Below the pieces are notes generated by a model. That model searched no databases. It saw only the letters and a program-made list of their open reading frames with translations, and was not told where the DNA came from. From Exiguobacterium sp. RIT594 (GTDB lineage Bacteria > Bacillota > Bacilli > Exiguobacteriales > Exiguobacteriaceae), in assembly GCF_003339585.1 (NCBI RefSeq), contig NZ_QPKF01000002.1, positions 1 to 64,000 on the forward strand: 64,000 bases of DNA, written 5' to 3'. The position numbers were made by a program, and so were the translations under genes. Position 1 is the first letter of the stretch. Every line of letters begins with the position of its first letter. This document shows positions 15,836 through 24,023 of this stretch, piece by piece.

Positions 15836-17143
15836 ATGAACGAGACGATTACACCGAACAAATGGGCACTTCTACCGTTACTTGTCTTTTTAGTTCTTTT
15901 TATCGGTGCCGGTATTTTTTACGATGATTTCTACAAATTTCCGATTCTGATTGCGGCTTTGATTGCCTTGATTTTTGCGGCGGTCACAACAAAAGGTAGC
16001 ATCAATCAAACCGTGGAACGGATTGCAACGGGTGCAGGAAATCCCGACATCATGATTATGGTCTTTATCTTCTTACTCGCCGGTGCCTTTTCCGGAACGG
16101 CCGATGCAATCGGCGCAATCGAAGCGACCGTTAACGCGTCGCTGACATTTTTACCGCCGTCCCTCCTGATGAGCGGACTGTTCATCATCGCCGCCTTCAT
16201 CTCGATGGCGATGGGGACTTCAACGGGTACGATTGCCGCGCTTGCACCGATTGCTCTCGGAATTCATGAAGCAACCGGTGTCAATGTTGCGATTGCCGCA
16301 GCAGCTGTCGTCGGTGGTGCGATGTTCGGTGATAACCTGTCCTTCATTTCCGATACAACGATTGCTGCGGTCCGGACGCAAAAAACCAATATGCGCGACA
16401 AATTCAGAACCAACTTTTTGATTGTCCTGCCGGCAGCCATCCTGACCATCATCATCCTGGCCTTTGTCTCGAGTACAGGAAATGTCGTCGAAGCAAAAGC
16501 GTTTGAGTTTTATAAACTCATTCCGTACCTGTCTGTCATTATCCTCGCCTTGTTTGGTGTCAACGTCATCCTCGTCTTGATCGGCGGAACGGTTTTGACG
16601 GGCATCATCGGCATGCTCGACGGCAGCTTCGGATTAAGCGGTTTTGTCCTGTCGATATCTGACGGGTTGATGGGAATGGCGGAAATCTCGATTTTGACAT
16701 TACTGATGGGTGGTCTCGTCAGCCTGATCACCTTTAACGGCGGGATTGCTTACCTGAAAGAAACCCTGACTCGAAAAATCTCACAACGCCGCGGCGCAGA
16801 ATTCAGTATGGCAGCACTCGTCAGTGCAACGAATCTTGCGACAGCGAACAATACGATTTCGATTCTTGTCGCCGGACCGCTCGCTGCAGAGATCGCCGAT
16901 ACGTATGACATCGACCGGAAGAAGTCGGCCAGCATTCTCGATATCTTCTCGTGCGGTATCCAAGGAATCATCCCGTATGGCGCCCAGTTGCTGATTGCAG
17001 CGGAGTTGACGAAGACGGCTTCCCCGGAACTGATTCCCTATCTGTTTTATCCGTTCCTGCTGTTCGTTTGCGGATTTCTTGCGATTCTTTTCGGCTTCCC
17101 GCGTCGGAAAACAGCTGATGTACGTAAAAAAAATATTTCGTAA
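15836..17143 (+). CDS. metT: NhaC-family transporter, probable methionine transporter MetT
   Basis: A 435-residue protein with about ten to twelve membrane segments and NhaC/ion-transporter-superfamily features ('GGAMFGDNLSFISDTT'). NhaC proteins are often annotated as Na+/H+ antiporters. Comparative genomics of methionine regulation in Gram-positive bacteria (Rodionov and co-workers) proposed that NhaC relatives under S-box control are methionine transporters named MetT. The riboswitch directly upstream makes that the better reading. The start has AAAGGAGTGG ahead. Transport has not been shown here. Confidence 0.75.
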   Translation: MNETITPNKWALLPLLVFLVLFIGAGIFYDDFYKFPILIAALIALIFAAVTTKGSINQTVERIATGAGNPDIMIMVFIFLLAGAFSGTADAIGAIEATVNASLTFLPPSLLMSGLFIIAAFISMAMGTSTGTIAALAPIALGIHEATGVNVAIAAAAVVGGAMFGDNLSFISDTTIAAVRTQKTNMRDKFRTNFLIVLPAAILTIIILAFVSSTGNVVEAKAFEFYKLIPYLSVIILALFGVNVILVLIGGTVLTGIIGMLDGSFGLSGFVLSISDGLMGMAEISILTLLMGGLVSLITFNGGIAYLKETLTRKISQRRGAEFSMAALVSATNLATANNTISILVAGPLAAEIADTYDIDRKKSASILDIFSCGIQGIIPYGAQLLIAAELTKTASPELIPYLFYPFLLFVCGFLAILFGFPRRKTADVRKKNIS

Positions 17144-17146
17144 AAA

Positions 17147-17182
17147 ACACAAGACCCGTCGCAGCCGCGACGGGTCTTGTGT
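17147..17182. terminator. Bidirectional terminator
   Basis: A perfect 16-bp stem (ACACAAGACCCGTCGC) with loop AGCC and A/T runs on each side, between metT and the converging small membrane protein gene. Confidence 0.9.
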
Positions 17183-17187
17183 TTGAC

Positions 17188-17388
17188 TTATTTTTTTTGA
17201 TCTTGGCGGTTAAGAATGAAATACGCAATCGCCGGAAGCGGGAACTGAATCAGTCCTGCGCCTCCCCAGATCCATGGATTCCGTCCCGTCTTCCGGGCAC
17301 CGAGGAACAAACATGCCGCTTGTGTCCCCAACAGGGCTGCAAGGCCGGCCCACACACCTTTTGGTACGTTTTTAACAGATCGTTTCAT
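17188..17388 (-). CDS. Small two-TM membrane protein
   Basis: A 66-residue protein with two hydrophobic segments around 'AGLAALLGTQAACLFLGA' and 'PWIWGGAGLIQFPLPAIAYFI'. The layout resembles the small PLDc_N/YxlE kind, but I cannot assign it. The ATG at 17388 is chosen because the frame's earlier GTG lies in the ribosome site GAGGTG. Confidence 0.5.
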   Translation of the reverse strand: MKRSVKNVPKGVWAGLAALLGTQAACLFLGARKTGRNPWIWGGAGLIQFPLPAIAYFILNRQDQKK

Positions 17389-17545
17389 AAAATACACCTC
17401 GTTTCCTTTATAGATTTACCCTCCTCTTTTCGCTTTCTAACCGGCTTTTTCCTTCCTTGAGCGTTGAAACAGACGTTCTTGCTTGTTCATGCTAAACTAA
17501 ACGAGCAATTCCATATTCTCGTTTCATTGAAGGAGGAGTATACAC

Positions 17546-18358
17546 ATGCAATACGCAAAACTTTCAAATGGTGTCACGATTCCACAAATCGGATTCGGAG
17601 TCTGGCAAGTCGACGAAGAGACGGAAGCACCGGCTGCCGTCGCAGAAGCCATTCGTGTCGGTTACCGTCATATTGATACGGCTGCCGTTTACAAAAACGA
17701 ACGTGGTGTCGCCAAAGGAATTAAAGAAAGCGGCGTGAACCGTGAAGATCTCTTCTTAACGTCTAAAGTATGGAACGATGACATTCGTGCCGGACGCACT
17801 AAAGAAGCTTTCGCTGAGTCACTTGAACGTCTCGAGACCGACTACCTGGATCTCTATCTGATCCACTGGCCGGTTGAAGGATATATCGAAGCATGGAAAG
17901 CGATGGTTGAGCTTTACGAAGCTGGGAAAATTAAAGCAATCGGTGTGTCGAACTTCAAAGAACATCATCTTGATACACTTGCTGAAGAAGGATTAATGAC
18001 ACCGATGATCAATCAGGTCGAACTTCATCCGCAACTTCCGCAACACGAACTGCATGAATATTTACAGGACCATAGCATTCAAGTTGAAGCGTGGAGCCCG
18101 CTCATGCAAGGGAAATTCCTCGAAATCAATGACTTCAAGGAAATTGCCGAAAAACACGGTAAATCTCCTTCACAAGTCGTCTTGCGCTGGCATTTGGATA
18201 ACGGTATTGTCGCGCTTCCGAAATCGGTCACACCTGAACGGATTGCGGAAAACTTTGACGTCTTTGACTTCCAACTGGACGCAGATGATCTCGAGAAGAT
18301 TGATCGTCTGGCAACGGATGTTCGTCTCGGACCGGATCCAGACGAAATCGACTTTTAA
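17546..18358 (+). CDS. Aldo/keto reductase
   Basis: A 270-residue NADPH-dependent (alpha/beta)8 oxidoreductase. The tetrad is complete: D44 and Y49 ('HIDTAAVY'), K74 ('LTSKVWN') and H107 ('YLIHWP'). Close in form to the AKR5 group (2,5-diketo-D-gluconate reductase and Bacillus YtbE/YvgN), which reduce methylglyoxal and other aldehydes. GGAGGAG precedes the ATG. Exact substrate unknown; it stands alone with its own terminator. Confidence 0.92.
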   Translation: MQYAKLSNGVTIPQIGFGVWQVDEETEAPAAVAEAIRVGYRHIDTAAVYKNERGVAKGIKESGVNREDLFLTSKVWNDDIRAGRTKEAFAESLERLETDYLDLYLIHWPVEGYIEAWKAMVELYEAGKIKAIGVSNFKEHHLDTLAEEGLMTPMINQVELHPQLPQHELHEYLQDHSIQVEAWSPLMQGKFLEINDFKEIAEKHGKSPSQVVLRWHLDNGIVALPKSVTPERIAENFDVFDFQLDADDLEKIDRLATDVRLGPDPDEIDF

Positions 18359-18380
18359 GCACTGACTTTACACATACAGG

Positions 18381-18416
18381 AAAGAGAGGCGGATGTCACA
18401 TCCCCCTCTCTTTTTC
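18381..18416 (+). terminator. Terminator of the aldo/keto reductase gene
   Basis: GAGAGGcGGATG - TCA - CATCCcCCTCTC followed by TTTTT; one internal mismatch. Confidence 0.8.
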
Positions 18417-18452
18417 TATGTCCTTATATAATGGAGTTGTACAAGGAAAGCC

Positions 18453-18914
18453 CTATACATAATAGACGAGAATCGTATCCTGCGCTTCTTCCGCCTGGTG
18501 AAAATAGGCGCGTAGATTCCCGAATTGTTCCCAAACCTCATCGAAATCACCTTGCCGGCCGGCCTCCTGATAAATTACTTCCAGTGCCTGTCGATCAAAA
18601 TTACGCATTACTTCAGTCGAGATGATGAGTAAAGGTAAAGGAAGGATGCCGACGATCGCCGCATGCTCCTCATTGACGATTAGTTCTTCCCCGACAATCG
18701 CCCGTCCCAAATTATAGTGGGTTTCCTGGTCAATGAAGATATCGATTTGGCTCATCAACTGATACAGTGGGGTCGTCTCTTCGAGTGCGAATAATTGCTC
18801 ATGATCGGGTTGTGTTTCATGGATAAACAAAATCCAGTCCATGATGATGTGGGGATCATCTCCAAACGAATCCCAGACGGCATCCGCGACTCGAACATAA
18901 TGAACATTCTCCAT
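18453..18914 (-). CDS. DUF1877-like hypothetical protein
   Basis: A 153-residue acidic protein. The pattern of a 'LGRAIVGEE' segment, a central 'LPLPLLIIS' and the end 'LRAYFHQAEEAQDTILVYY' resembles DUF1877 proteins, which are scattered and without known function. AGGAGGGG-type site precedes the ATG. No signal or membrane segment. Confidence 0.55.
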   Translation of the reverse strand: MENVHYVRVADAVWDSFGDDPHIIMDWILFIHETQPDHEQLFALEETTPLYQLMSQIDIFIDQETHYNLGRAIVGEELIVNEEHAAIVGILPLPLLIISTEVMRNFDRQALEVIYQEAGRQGDFDEVWEQFGNLRAYFHQAEEAQDTILVYYV

Positions 18915-18997
18915 CCTCCCCCTCCTTTCCGGTCGTTTTTGTTTAGTATTCCCACTTTCGCATCGCTTTAATGACGATTATCAAAATCTCTCCAGAC

Positions 18998-19029
18998 AAA
19001 AAAGGACCAGATGACTCTGATCCTTTTTG
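18998..19029 (-). terminator. Terminator of the alanine symporter gene
   Basis: On the minus strand AAAAAGGATCAGAG - TCA - TCTGGTCCTTTTT forms an imperfect hairpin ending in a T-run, three bases past the stop codon. Confidence 0.7.
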
Positions 19030-19031
19030 TA

Positions 19032-20477
19032 TTAAATGGCTTTTTCTTTTTGATTTTCATCCTGCCAGGCCTCGAGTGTTTCTTTCCCCGGCAGATTCGG
19101 AATCGAATCTTTATGGAAACGGGGATCCTGACCATTCTTACGTTGTACTAAATAGTCATCGAGTGCCAGTTTCGCGATTTTGGACAAACGGAAAATCGCA
19201 TATAAGTTAACAATCGCCATCAAGCCCATGAAGATATCCGCGAGTGCCCAGACAAGTCCGGCTGTTTGAACGAGCGAGCCAAACACAATCATCCCAAGGA
19301 CAATCACACGGTACACCATCATGACCTTTTTATTATCGTTGATGAAACTGATATTCGATTCACCGTAATAATAATTTCCGACAATCGAACTGAAGGCAAA
19401 CAAGAAAATCGCGAGCGCCATAAATGCCGTAGCAAACGGACCGACCTGAGAAGCGAGTGCCCCTTGCGCCAAATCGATTCCGGCAACCGGTGCTCCATTC
19501 GCATCCTGCGTCGCAACACCACTGACTAACACAATCATCGCTGTCGAAGAACAGACGAGCAGTGTATCGACAAAAACCGCAAACGATTGAATCAAACCTT
19601 GTTTGACAGGATGCGATACTTCTGCCGTTGCAGCAGCATTCGGTGCTGAACCCATACCGGCTTCATTCGAGAAGAGACCACGACGGATGCCGTTTAAGAC
19701 CGCTGCCCCGATTGCTCCACCGGCAAGTGTTTTGAATTCGAGTAATCCTTCTTGGAAAATCAGACCGAAGACGTTCGGTAACGCTTCTAGATTCGTCACC
19801 ATGATGTAGAGGGCAATCAAGATGTAGCCGCCTGCCATGATTGGAACGAGGAAGGCTGAAACCGTTGCAATGCTTCGGACACCGCCGAAGATGACGAGTG
19901 CCGTTAACAGGACAAGTCCGACTGTAATCCACGTTTTATCTACCCCGTACTGACTTTGAAGCGATAATGAAATCGTATTGGACTGGACCGAGTTGAAGAC
20001 GAATCCAAACGAGATGGTAATCAAGATACTGAAAACGACACCAAGCCAGCGTTGTCCGAGCGCTTTTTCCATGTAATAGGCAGGACCACCACGCCATGCT
20101 TTTTCGTCACGTACTTTATAAATCTGAGCGAGCGTACTCTCGACGAATGCCGAAGCGGAACCGATTAAGGCAATCAACCACATCCAGAAGACCGCACCCG
20201 GTCCACCGAGCGCAATGGCTGTCGCGACGCCGGCAATATTGCCGGTCCCGACACGTGCCGCTGTGCTGATGGCGAAGGCTTGGAACGGTGACACACCGTC
20301 TTTCCCTTTATCCGTTCCTTGGAACAACAGTCGCAACATTTCCGGAATCATCCGAAACTGGACAAATCCCATTCGAATCGTAAAATAAATTCCTAAACCG
20401 ACCAACAAGATGATCAAGACACTCGACCATAACAAGTCGTTAATACTACCGATAAAATCCATCAGTTGTTTTTCCAC
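19032..20477 (-). CDS. alsT: Sodium:alanine symporter (AGCS family)
   Basis: A 481-residue polytopic protein of the alanine/glycine:cation symporter family. Signature strings include 'STAARVGTGNIAGVATAI' and 'GGVRSIATVSAFLVPIMA' and 'GLFSNEAGMGSAPNAAA'. It takes up alanine, glycine or (for B. subtilis AlsT) glutamine with sodium. GTG start at 20477 lies 7 nt after AAGGGGGA. Single-gene unit. Confidence 0.93.
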   Translation of the reverse strand: MEKQLMDFIGSINDLLWSSVLIILLVGLGIYFTIRMGFVQFRMIPEMLRLLFQGTDKGKDGVSPFQAFAISTAARVGTGNIAGVATAIALGGPGAVFWMWLIALIGSASAFVESTLAQIYKVRDEKAWRGGPAYYMEKALGQRWLGVVFSILITISFGFVFNSVQSNTISLSLQSQYGVDKTWITVGLVLLTALVIFGGVRSIATVSAFLVPIMAGGYILIALYIMVTNLEALPNVFGLIFQEGLLEFKTLAGGAIGAAVLNGIRRGLFSNEAGMGSAPNAAATAEVSHPVKQGLIQSFAVFVDTLLVCSSTAMIVLVSGVATQDANGAPVAGIDLAQGALASQVGPFATAFMALAIFLFAFSSIVGNYYYGESNISFINDNKKVMMVYRVIVLGMIVFGSLVQTAGLVWALADIFMGLMAIVNLYAIFRLSKIAKLALDDYLVQRKNGQDPRFHKDSIPNLPGKETLEAWQDENQKEKAI

Positions 20478-20533
20478 AGATGTTCCCCCTTATTTTAACG
20501 TTCGATCATGTAACCTTTTTTCACATGTGTTCT

Positions 20534-20562
20534 ATGATACGAAAATAATTTTAGAAAATCAA
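20534..20562 (-). promoter_or_regulatory. Promoter of alsT
   Basis: TTGATT - 17 bases - TATCAT on the minus strand, about 57 nt before the GTG start, in the gap between alsT and the persulfide enzyme's terminator. Confidence 0.6.
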
Positions 20563-20640
20563 ATTCATTTTAATGCCCGATAACCCGTATGACGTGAGTT
20601 TTACACCTTAAACCTCACATCCCATGTTAGATTTTACACA

Positions 20641-20672
20641 AAAAAAAGAGACTGACGTTTGAGTCAGTCCCT
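20641..20672 (-). terminator. Terminator of the four-domain enzyme gene
   Basis: On the minus strand GACTGAC - TCAAAC - GTCAGTCTC followed by a run of seven to eight T. Confidence 0.85.
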
Positions 20673-20688
20673 CGGTAATTGAATTGCC

Positions 20689-23136
20689 TCAGATAAACAG
20701 ATTCAGGTTCGAACCATCTGTCGCTCCAAGATAACTGGCGACACCGCCGTAATCGATATCGTCGAGTAACTCTTCTTTTTTAATGCCCATGATATCCATC
20801 GACATCGTGCAGGCAATCATCCGGACACCGGCTGCTTGAGCCTTCGCCATCATCGTCTCTAGAGCATCGACCTGTTTATCCTTCATGACTTTTTTCATCA
20901 TTTTTTGACCGGCCCCACCCATATTCATGTTCGAAAGTGGGAGATCACCAGCATGTTTCGGCATCATCATTCCCATCATCCGTTCCATCGGTGCCTTGTC
21001 GACGGCAGGGGCATCCGGTTTACGAATGACGTTGAGTCCCCAGAACGTAAAGAACATCGTCACTTGTTTCCCCATCGCCTGTGCCCCTTGCGCAATGACG
21101 AATGAAGCAAGTGCTTTATCAAGATCACCGCTGAAGACGACCATCGTCGCATCATCGGCAGTTGCGGCGACTGATGATACCGGTTGGTTCGTCGCATTCC
21201 CTTTTTCAAGGAGGACCTCAACGATGCCTTTATTCATTTCCGCCGTGTGGACAGTATGCCCCAATTTTTTTGCCCACGCTTGAACATCCGGCAGGAATCC
21301 AGGATCGGATGCTTTAATAAAGACTTGATCCCCGTCCTGTAATTGATCGATTTTCGTTTTCAGCTCCAGAATCGGTCCCGGGCACTGTAAACCACATGTA
21401 TCAAGTAACGTAATCTGTTCTTTCGCCACTTGTTTCGGCTCGCTTTTTATCGTCGTCACAGCTGTTTCCTCCCGTACTTGACTTCTCGCTTCGCGGTCAC
21501 GGTTGACCGTCGCCCACGTCTTATAACCACCGCTCAAGTTTTTGACGGTAAATCCGTTCTGTTTCAGCAATTGACTCGCGACATATCCACGGAGTCCGAC
21601 CTGGCACGTCACGTAAATCGTCTGATCTTTCGGCAATTCGTCAAGCGATTGACGTAACGTCGGTAATGAGATGTTGACTGATCCCGGAATCGAACCGAGT
21701 TCATTTTCCGAAGGTTCGCGAACATCGAGCAATAATCCGCCGTCCGCAACAATCTGGTCAATCTCATGCCAATGAACGTTTTCGCTGTCTCCGAGTACGA
21801 TATTCGAGGCAATATAACCTGCCATATTGACCGGATCTTTTGCGGAACTATAAGGAGGCGCATACGACAATTCAAGATCCGGAAGATCAAGCACTGTCAG
21901 TCCACCTTTAATCGCCGTTGCCAAGACATCGATTCGTTTTTCGACACCTGTCATCCCAATCGCCTGTGCCCCGAAAATCGTTCCGTCCACCGGATCAAAT
22001 AACAGTTTCATCGAAATCGGACTCGCTCCCGGATAATAGCCGGCATGTGAACCGGGGTGCAGGTGAATCGCTTCATAACGGCGTCCTGACTGACGAAGAC
22101 GTTTTTCATTGTTTCCGGTTGCAGCAACCGTCAAATCAAACACTTTTGCGACTGCTGTTCCGAGTGTCCCGGTGTAACGGACATCTCGTCCGGCAATGAT
22201 GTCGGCGACGAGACGTCCTTGACGGTTTGCCGGCCAAGCCAGCGGGACATGAACCGGTTCCCCGGTAATATAGTCTTTGACTTCGATCGCATCACCAATC
22301 GCAAAGATGGAAGGATCGGATGTCCGCAATGTCTCATCGACTTGAATCGTTTGTTTAATGCCGAGCTTCAGTCCAGCTTCCGAAGCCAAGTTGCTTTCCG
22401 GCATGACCCCGATGGATAAGATGTTCATTTCTGTCTGAATCGTTTTTCCGCTCGTCAAGACCACACGGTTCCCCGCTTCTTCAAAGCGTGACACACCGTC
22501 CGCTAAAATCAACTCGACGCCTTTCGCCCGTAAATGTTCATGGACGATGGCTGCCATTTCCGGATCGACCGGTGCCATGACTTGATCCGACATTTCGATC
22601 AACGTCACGCGTGCTCCGCGTTCGACTAAGTTTTCCGCCATTTCAAGACCGATGAATCCGCCGCCGATGACCGTCGCATGTGCCGGACGCGCTTCGTCGA
22701 CATACTGACGCATCTTATCGGTATCCGGAATGTTCCGTAACGTAAAGACATTTGTTGCTTCCTCTAGACCCGGAATGCCTGGACGGATCGGTTTTGCGCC
22801 GGGTGACAAAATCAACTGATCGTACGTTTCGTCATACTCTTCTCCCGTATCCACTTTACGAATCGTCACCGTTTTTTGTTCGCGGTTGATCCGGATCGCT
22901 TCCGATAAATTCCGGACGTCCAGATTGAAGCGTGCGTTCATCCCTTCCGGAGTTTGAACCAGCAACTTATTCCGGTCTTTAATGACGTCTCCGATATAGT
23001 ACGGAAGTCCACAGTTTGCAAAAGAAATTTCTTTTCCACGTTCTAAAAGAATGATTTCTGCGGTTTCGTCCAATCGACGTAATCGCGCCGCCGCAGTTGC
23101 TCCACCAGCTACTCCACCTACAATGATCGTTTTCAT
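20689..23136 (-). CDS. CoA-disulfide reductase - rhodanese - TusA - DsrE fusion
   Basis: An 815-residue fusion. Residues 1-450 are a FAD/NAD(P)H CoA-disulfide (persulfide) reductase with active C42 (SFANCGLPYYIG). About 455-545 is a rhodanese with its cysteine in 'YVTCQVGLRG'. About 575-650 is TusA-like with 'CGLQCPGP'. About 660-815 is a DsrE/DsrF/DrsH-like fold with a cysteine in 'IACTMSMDIMG'. The parts together suggest passage of sulfane sulfur among cysteines and reduction of CoA-persulfide. Start at 23136 follows GGAGGAGG; an upstream start at 23154 overlaps that site. Promoter carries a persulfide-sensor-like operator. Confidence 0.92.
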   Translation of the reverse strand: MKTIIVGGVAGGATAAARLRRLDETAEIILLERGKEISFANCGLPYYIGDVIKDRNKLLVQTPEGMNARFNLDVRNLSEAIRINREQKTVTIRKVDTGEEYDETYDQLILSPGAKPIRPGIPGLEEATNVFTLRNIPDTDKMRQYVDEARPAHATVIGGGFIGLEMAENLVERGARVTLIEMSDQVMAPVDPEMAAIVHEHLRAKGVELILADGVSRFEEAGNRVVLTSGKTIQTEMNILSIGVMPESNLASEAGLKLGIKQTIQVDETLRTSDPSIFAIGDAIEVKDYITGEPVHVPLAWPANRQGRLVADIIAGRDVRYTGTLGTAVAKVFDLTVAATGNNEKRLRQSGRRYEAIHLHPGSHAGYYPGASPISMKLLFDPVDGTIFGAQAIGMTGVEKRIDVLATAIKGGLTVLDLPDLELSYAPPYSSAKDPVNMAGYIASNIVLGDSENVHWHEIDQIVADGGLLLDVREPSENELGSIPGSVNISLPTLRQSLDELPKDQTIYVTCQVGLRGYVASQLLKQNGFTVKNLSGGYKTWATVNRDREARSQVREETAVTTIKSEPKQVAKEQITLLDTCGLQCPGPILELKTKIDQLQDGDQVFIKASDPGFLPDVQAWAKKLGHTVHTAEMNKGIVEVLLEKGNATNQPVSSVAATADDATMVVFSGDLDKALASFVIAQGAQAMGKQVTMFFTFWGLNVIRKPDAPAVDKAPMERMMGMMMPKHAGDLPLSNMNMGGAGQKMMKKVMKDKQVDALETMMAKAQAAGVRMIACTMSMDIMGIKKEELLDDIDYGGVASYLGATDGSNLNLFI

Positions 23137-23179
23137 TCCGGCTTCCTCCTCCAATGATCTCTAGTGTTCTATGTGTACC

Positions 23180-23208
23180 AATATACCCATTCAGGTATGG
23201 CTTTTCAA
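23180..23208 (-). promoter_or_regulatory. Promoter with CsoR/CstR-like operator
   Basis: TTGAAA - 17 bases - TATATT on the minus strand. The spacer region holds ATACCCATTCAGGTAT (23183-23198), an inverted repeat ATACC-n6-GGTAT like operators of the CsoR/CstR repressors. CstR senses persulfides and represses CoA-disulfide reductase and rhodanese genes in Staphylococcus aureus. No csoR/cstR gene is visible in this window, so the regulator is inferred. Confidence 0.65.
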
Positions 23209-23344
23209 GTTATCTGTTCGTTGATTCACAAACTTGTCGGAACTTTATAATAAAATTGTTCCTTCGATGATAACGGACATTAGTTGCAATTCCATCTAAA
23301 ATGCTTGAAACTGAGATTACAGTATTTATAAGGGGGATTTTAAA

Positions 23345-23872
23345 ATGGACCAGGATCGTAACTCGAAAGACACGAACGATAACAAAGTCACACCGATCAA
23401 CCAAAACAGTCAGCCGGAAACAAATGAAAACGGGGTAACGGCTGTGCAACAACAATATCTGGAAGAGTTCCAAGCATTCTTAGTCGAAAAAGGCATTCCG
23501 ATGGAAGCACGTGAAAACGAGACACACGTTTTCTTTATGACGCAAGAAAAAACACCATCAGGCGCAGAACCGATGATGATGATCGTCTTCAGTAAAACGG
23601 CGACGGATGTCGAGTTATTCGCCCGTACAATCACACACGTACCAGACGGTGTCGAAGATCTCCCAATCTTAAATGCAATCAACGACTTCAACCAAGAATT
23701 CAAATACTTCCGTGTTGTCCTCGACAGCGACCGTGATGTCACGATTGCTTCAACGATTGACCTCGATCACGGCTTTAATCCGGCAGCAATCTTCGGACAC
23801 TCTGTCATGATGTTCCAAGCTTCCGACGAAGTATTTGCTTATCTTACGAAATTGTATGACCAAGTTCAGTAA
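23345..23872 (+). CDS. YbjN-domain protein
   Basis: A 175-residue soluble protein. Residues about 40-170 form a YbjN / type III secretion chaperone-like fold ('IVFSKTATDVELFARTI', 'LPILNAINDFNQEFKYFRVVLD'); the first 35 residues are polar and low in complexity. YbjN proteins influence stress and motility traits in E. coli, mechanism unknown. AAGGGGG precedes the ATG; it has its own terminator. Confidence 0.75.
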   Translation: MDQDRNSKDTNDNKVTPINQNSQPETNENGVTAVQQQYLEEFQAFLVEKGIPMEARENETHVFFMTQEKTPSGAEPMMMIVFSKTATDVELFARTITHVPDGVEDLPILNAINDFNQEFKYFRVVLDSDRDVTIASTIDLDHGFNPAAIFGHSVMMFQASDEVFAYLTKLYDQVQ

Positions 23873-23882
23873 AATATCGCTT

Positions 23883-23920
23883 AAAAATGGCTCTCGAGAC
23901 AACTCGGGAGCCATTTTTTT
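23883..23920 (+). terminator. Terminator of the YbjN gene
   Basis: AAAATGGCTCtCGAG - ACAA - CTCGgGAGCCATTTT with a long T-run; it separates this gene from the iron-regulated operon. Confidence 0.85.
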
Positions 23921-23935
23921 CATTTTCAGGTTCAA

Positions 23936-23964
23936 TTGACAATGAGAATTATTCTCGCTATAGT
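23936..23964 (+). promoter_or_regulatory. Fur-controlled promoter of the 24-32 kb operon
   Basis: TTGACA - 17 bases - TATAGT. The spacer contains TGAGAATTATTCTCG (23943-23957), a 7-1-7 inverted repeat matching the Fur consensus TGATAATnATTATCA at 12 of 15 positions. Binding there would mask both promoter boxes, so the operon should be silent in iron-rich cells. Confidence 0.88.
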
Positions 23965-24023
23965 TAGATTTGTGAAAACGACATCATTTTTAACACAATC
24001 ATCTTATTCTGGGGGAATAGATT

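Noticed and set aside
17440-17530. TTGAAA and TAAACT boxes before the aldo/keto reductase gene as a promoter
   Set aside because: The spacing is 21 bases, too long for a SigA promoter, and no better pair was found.
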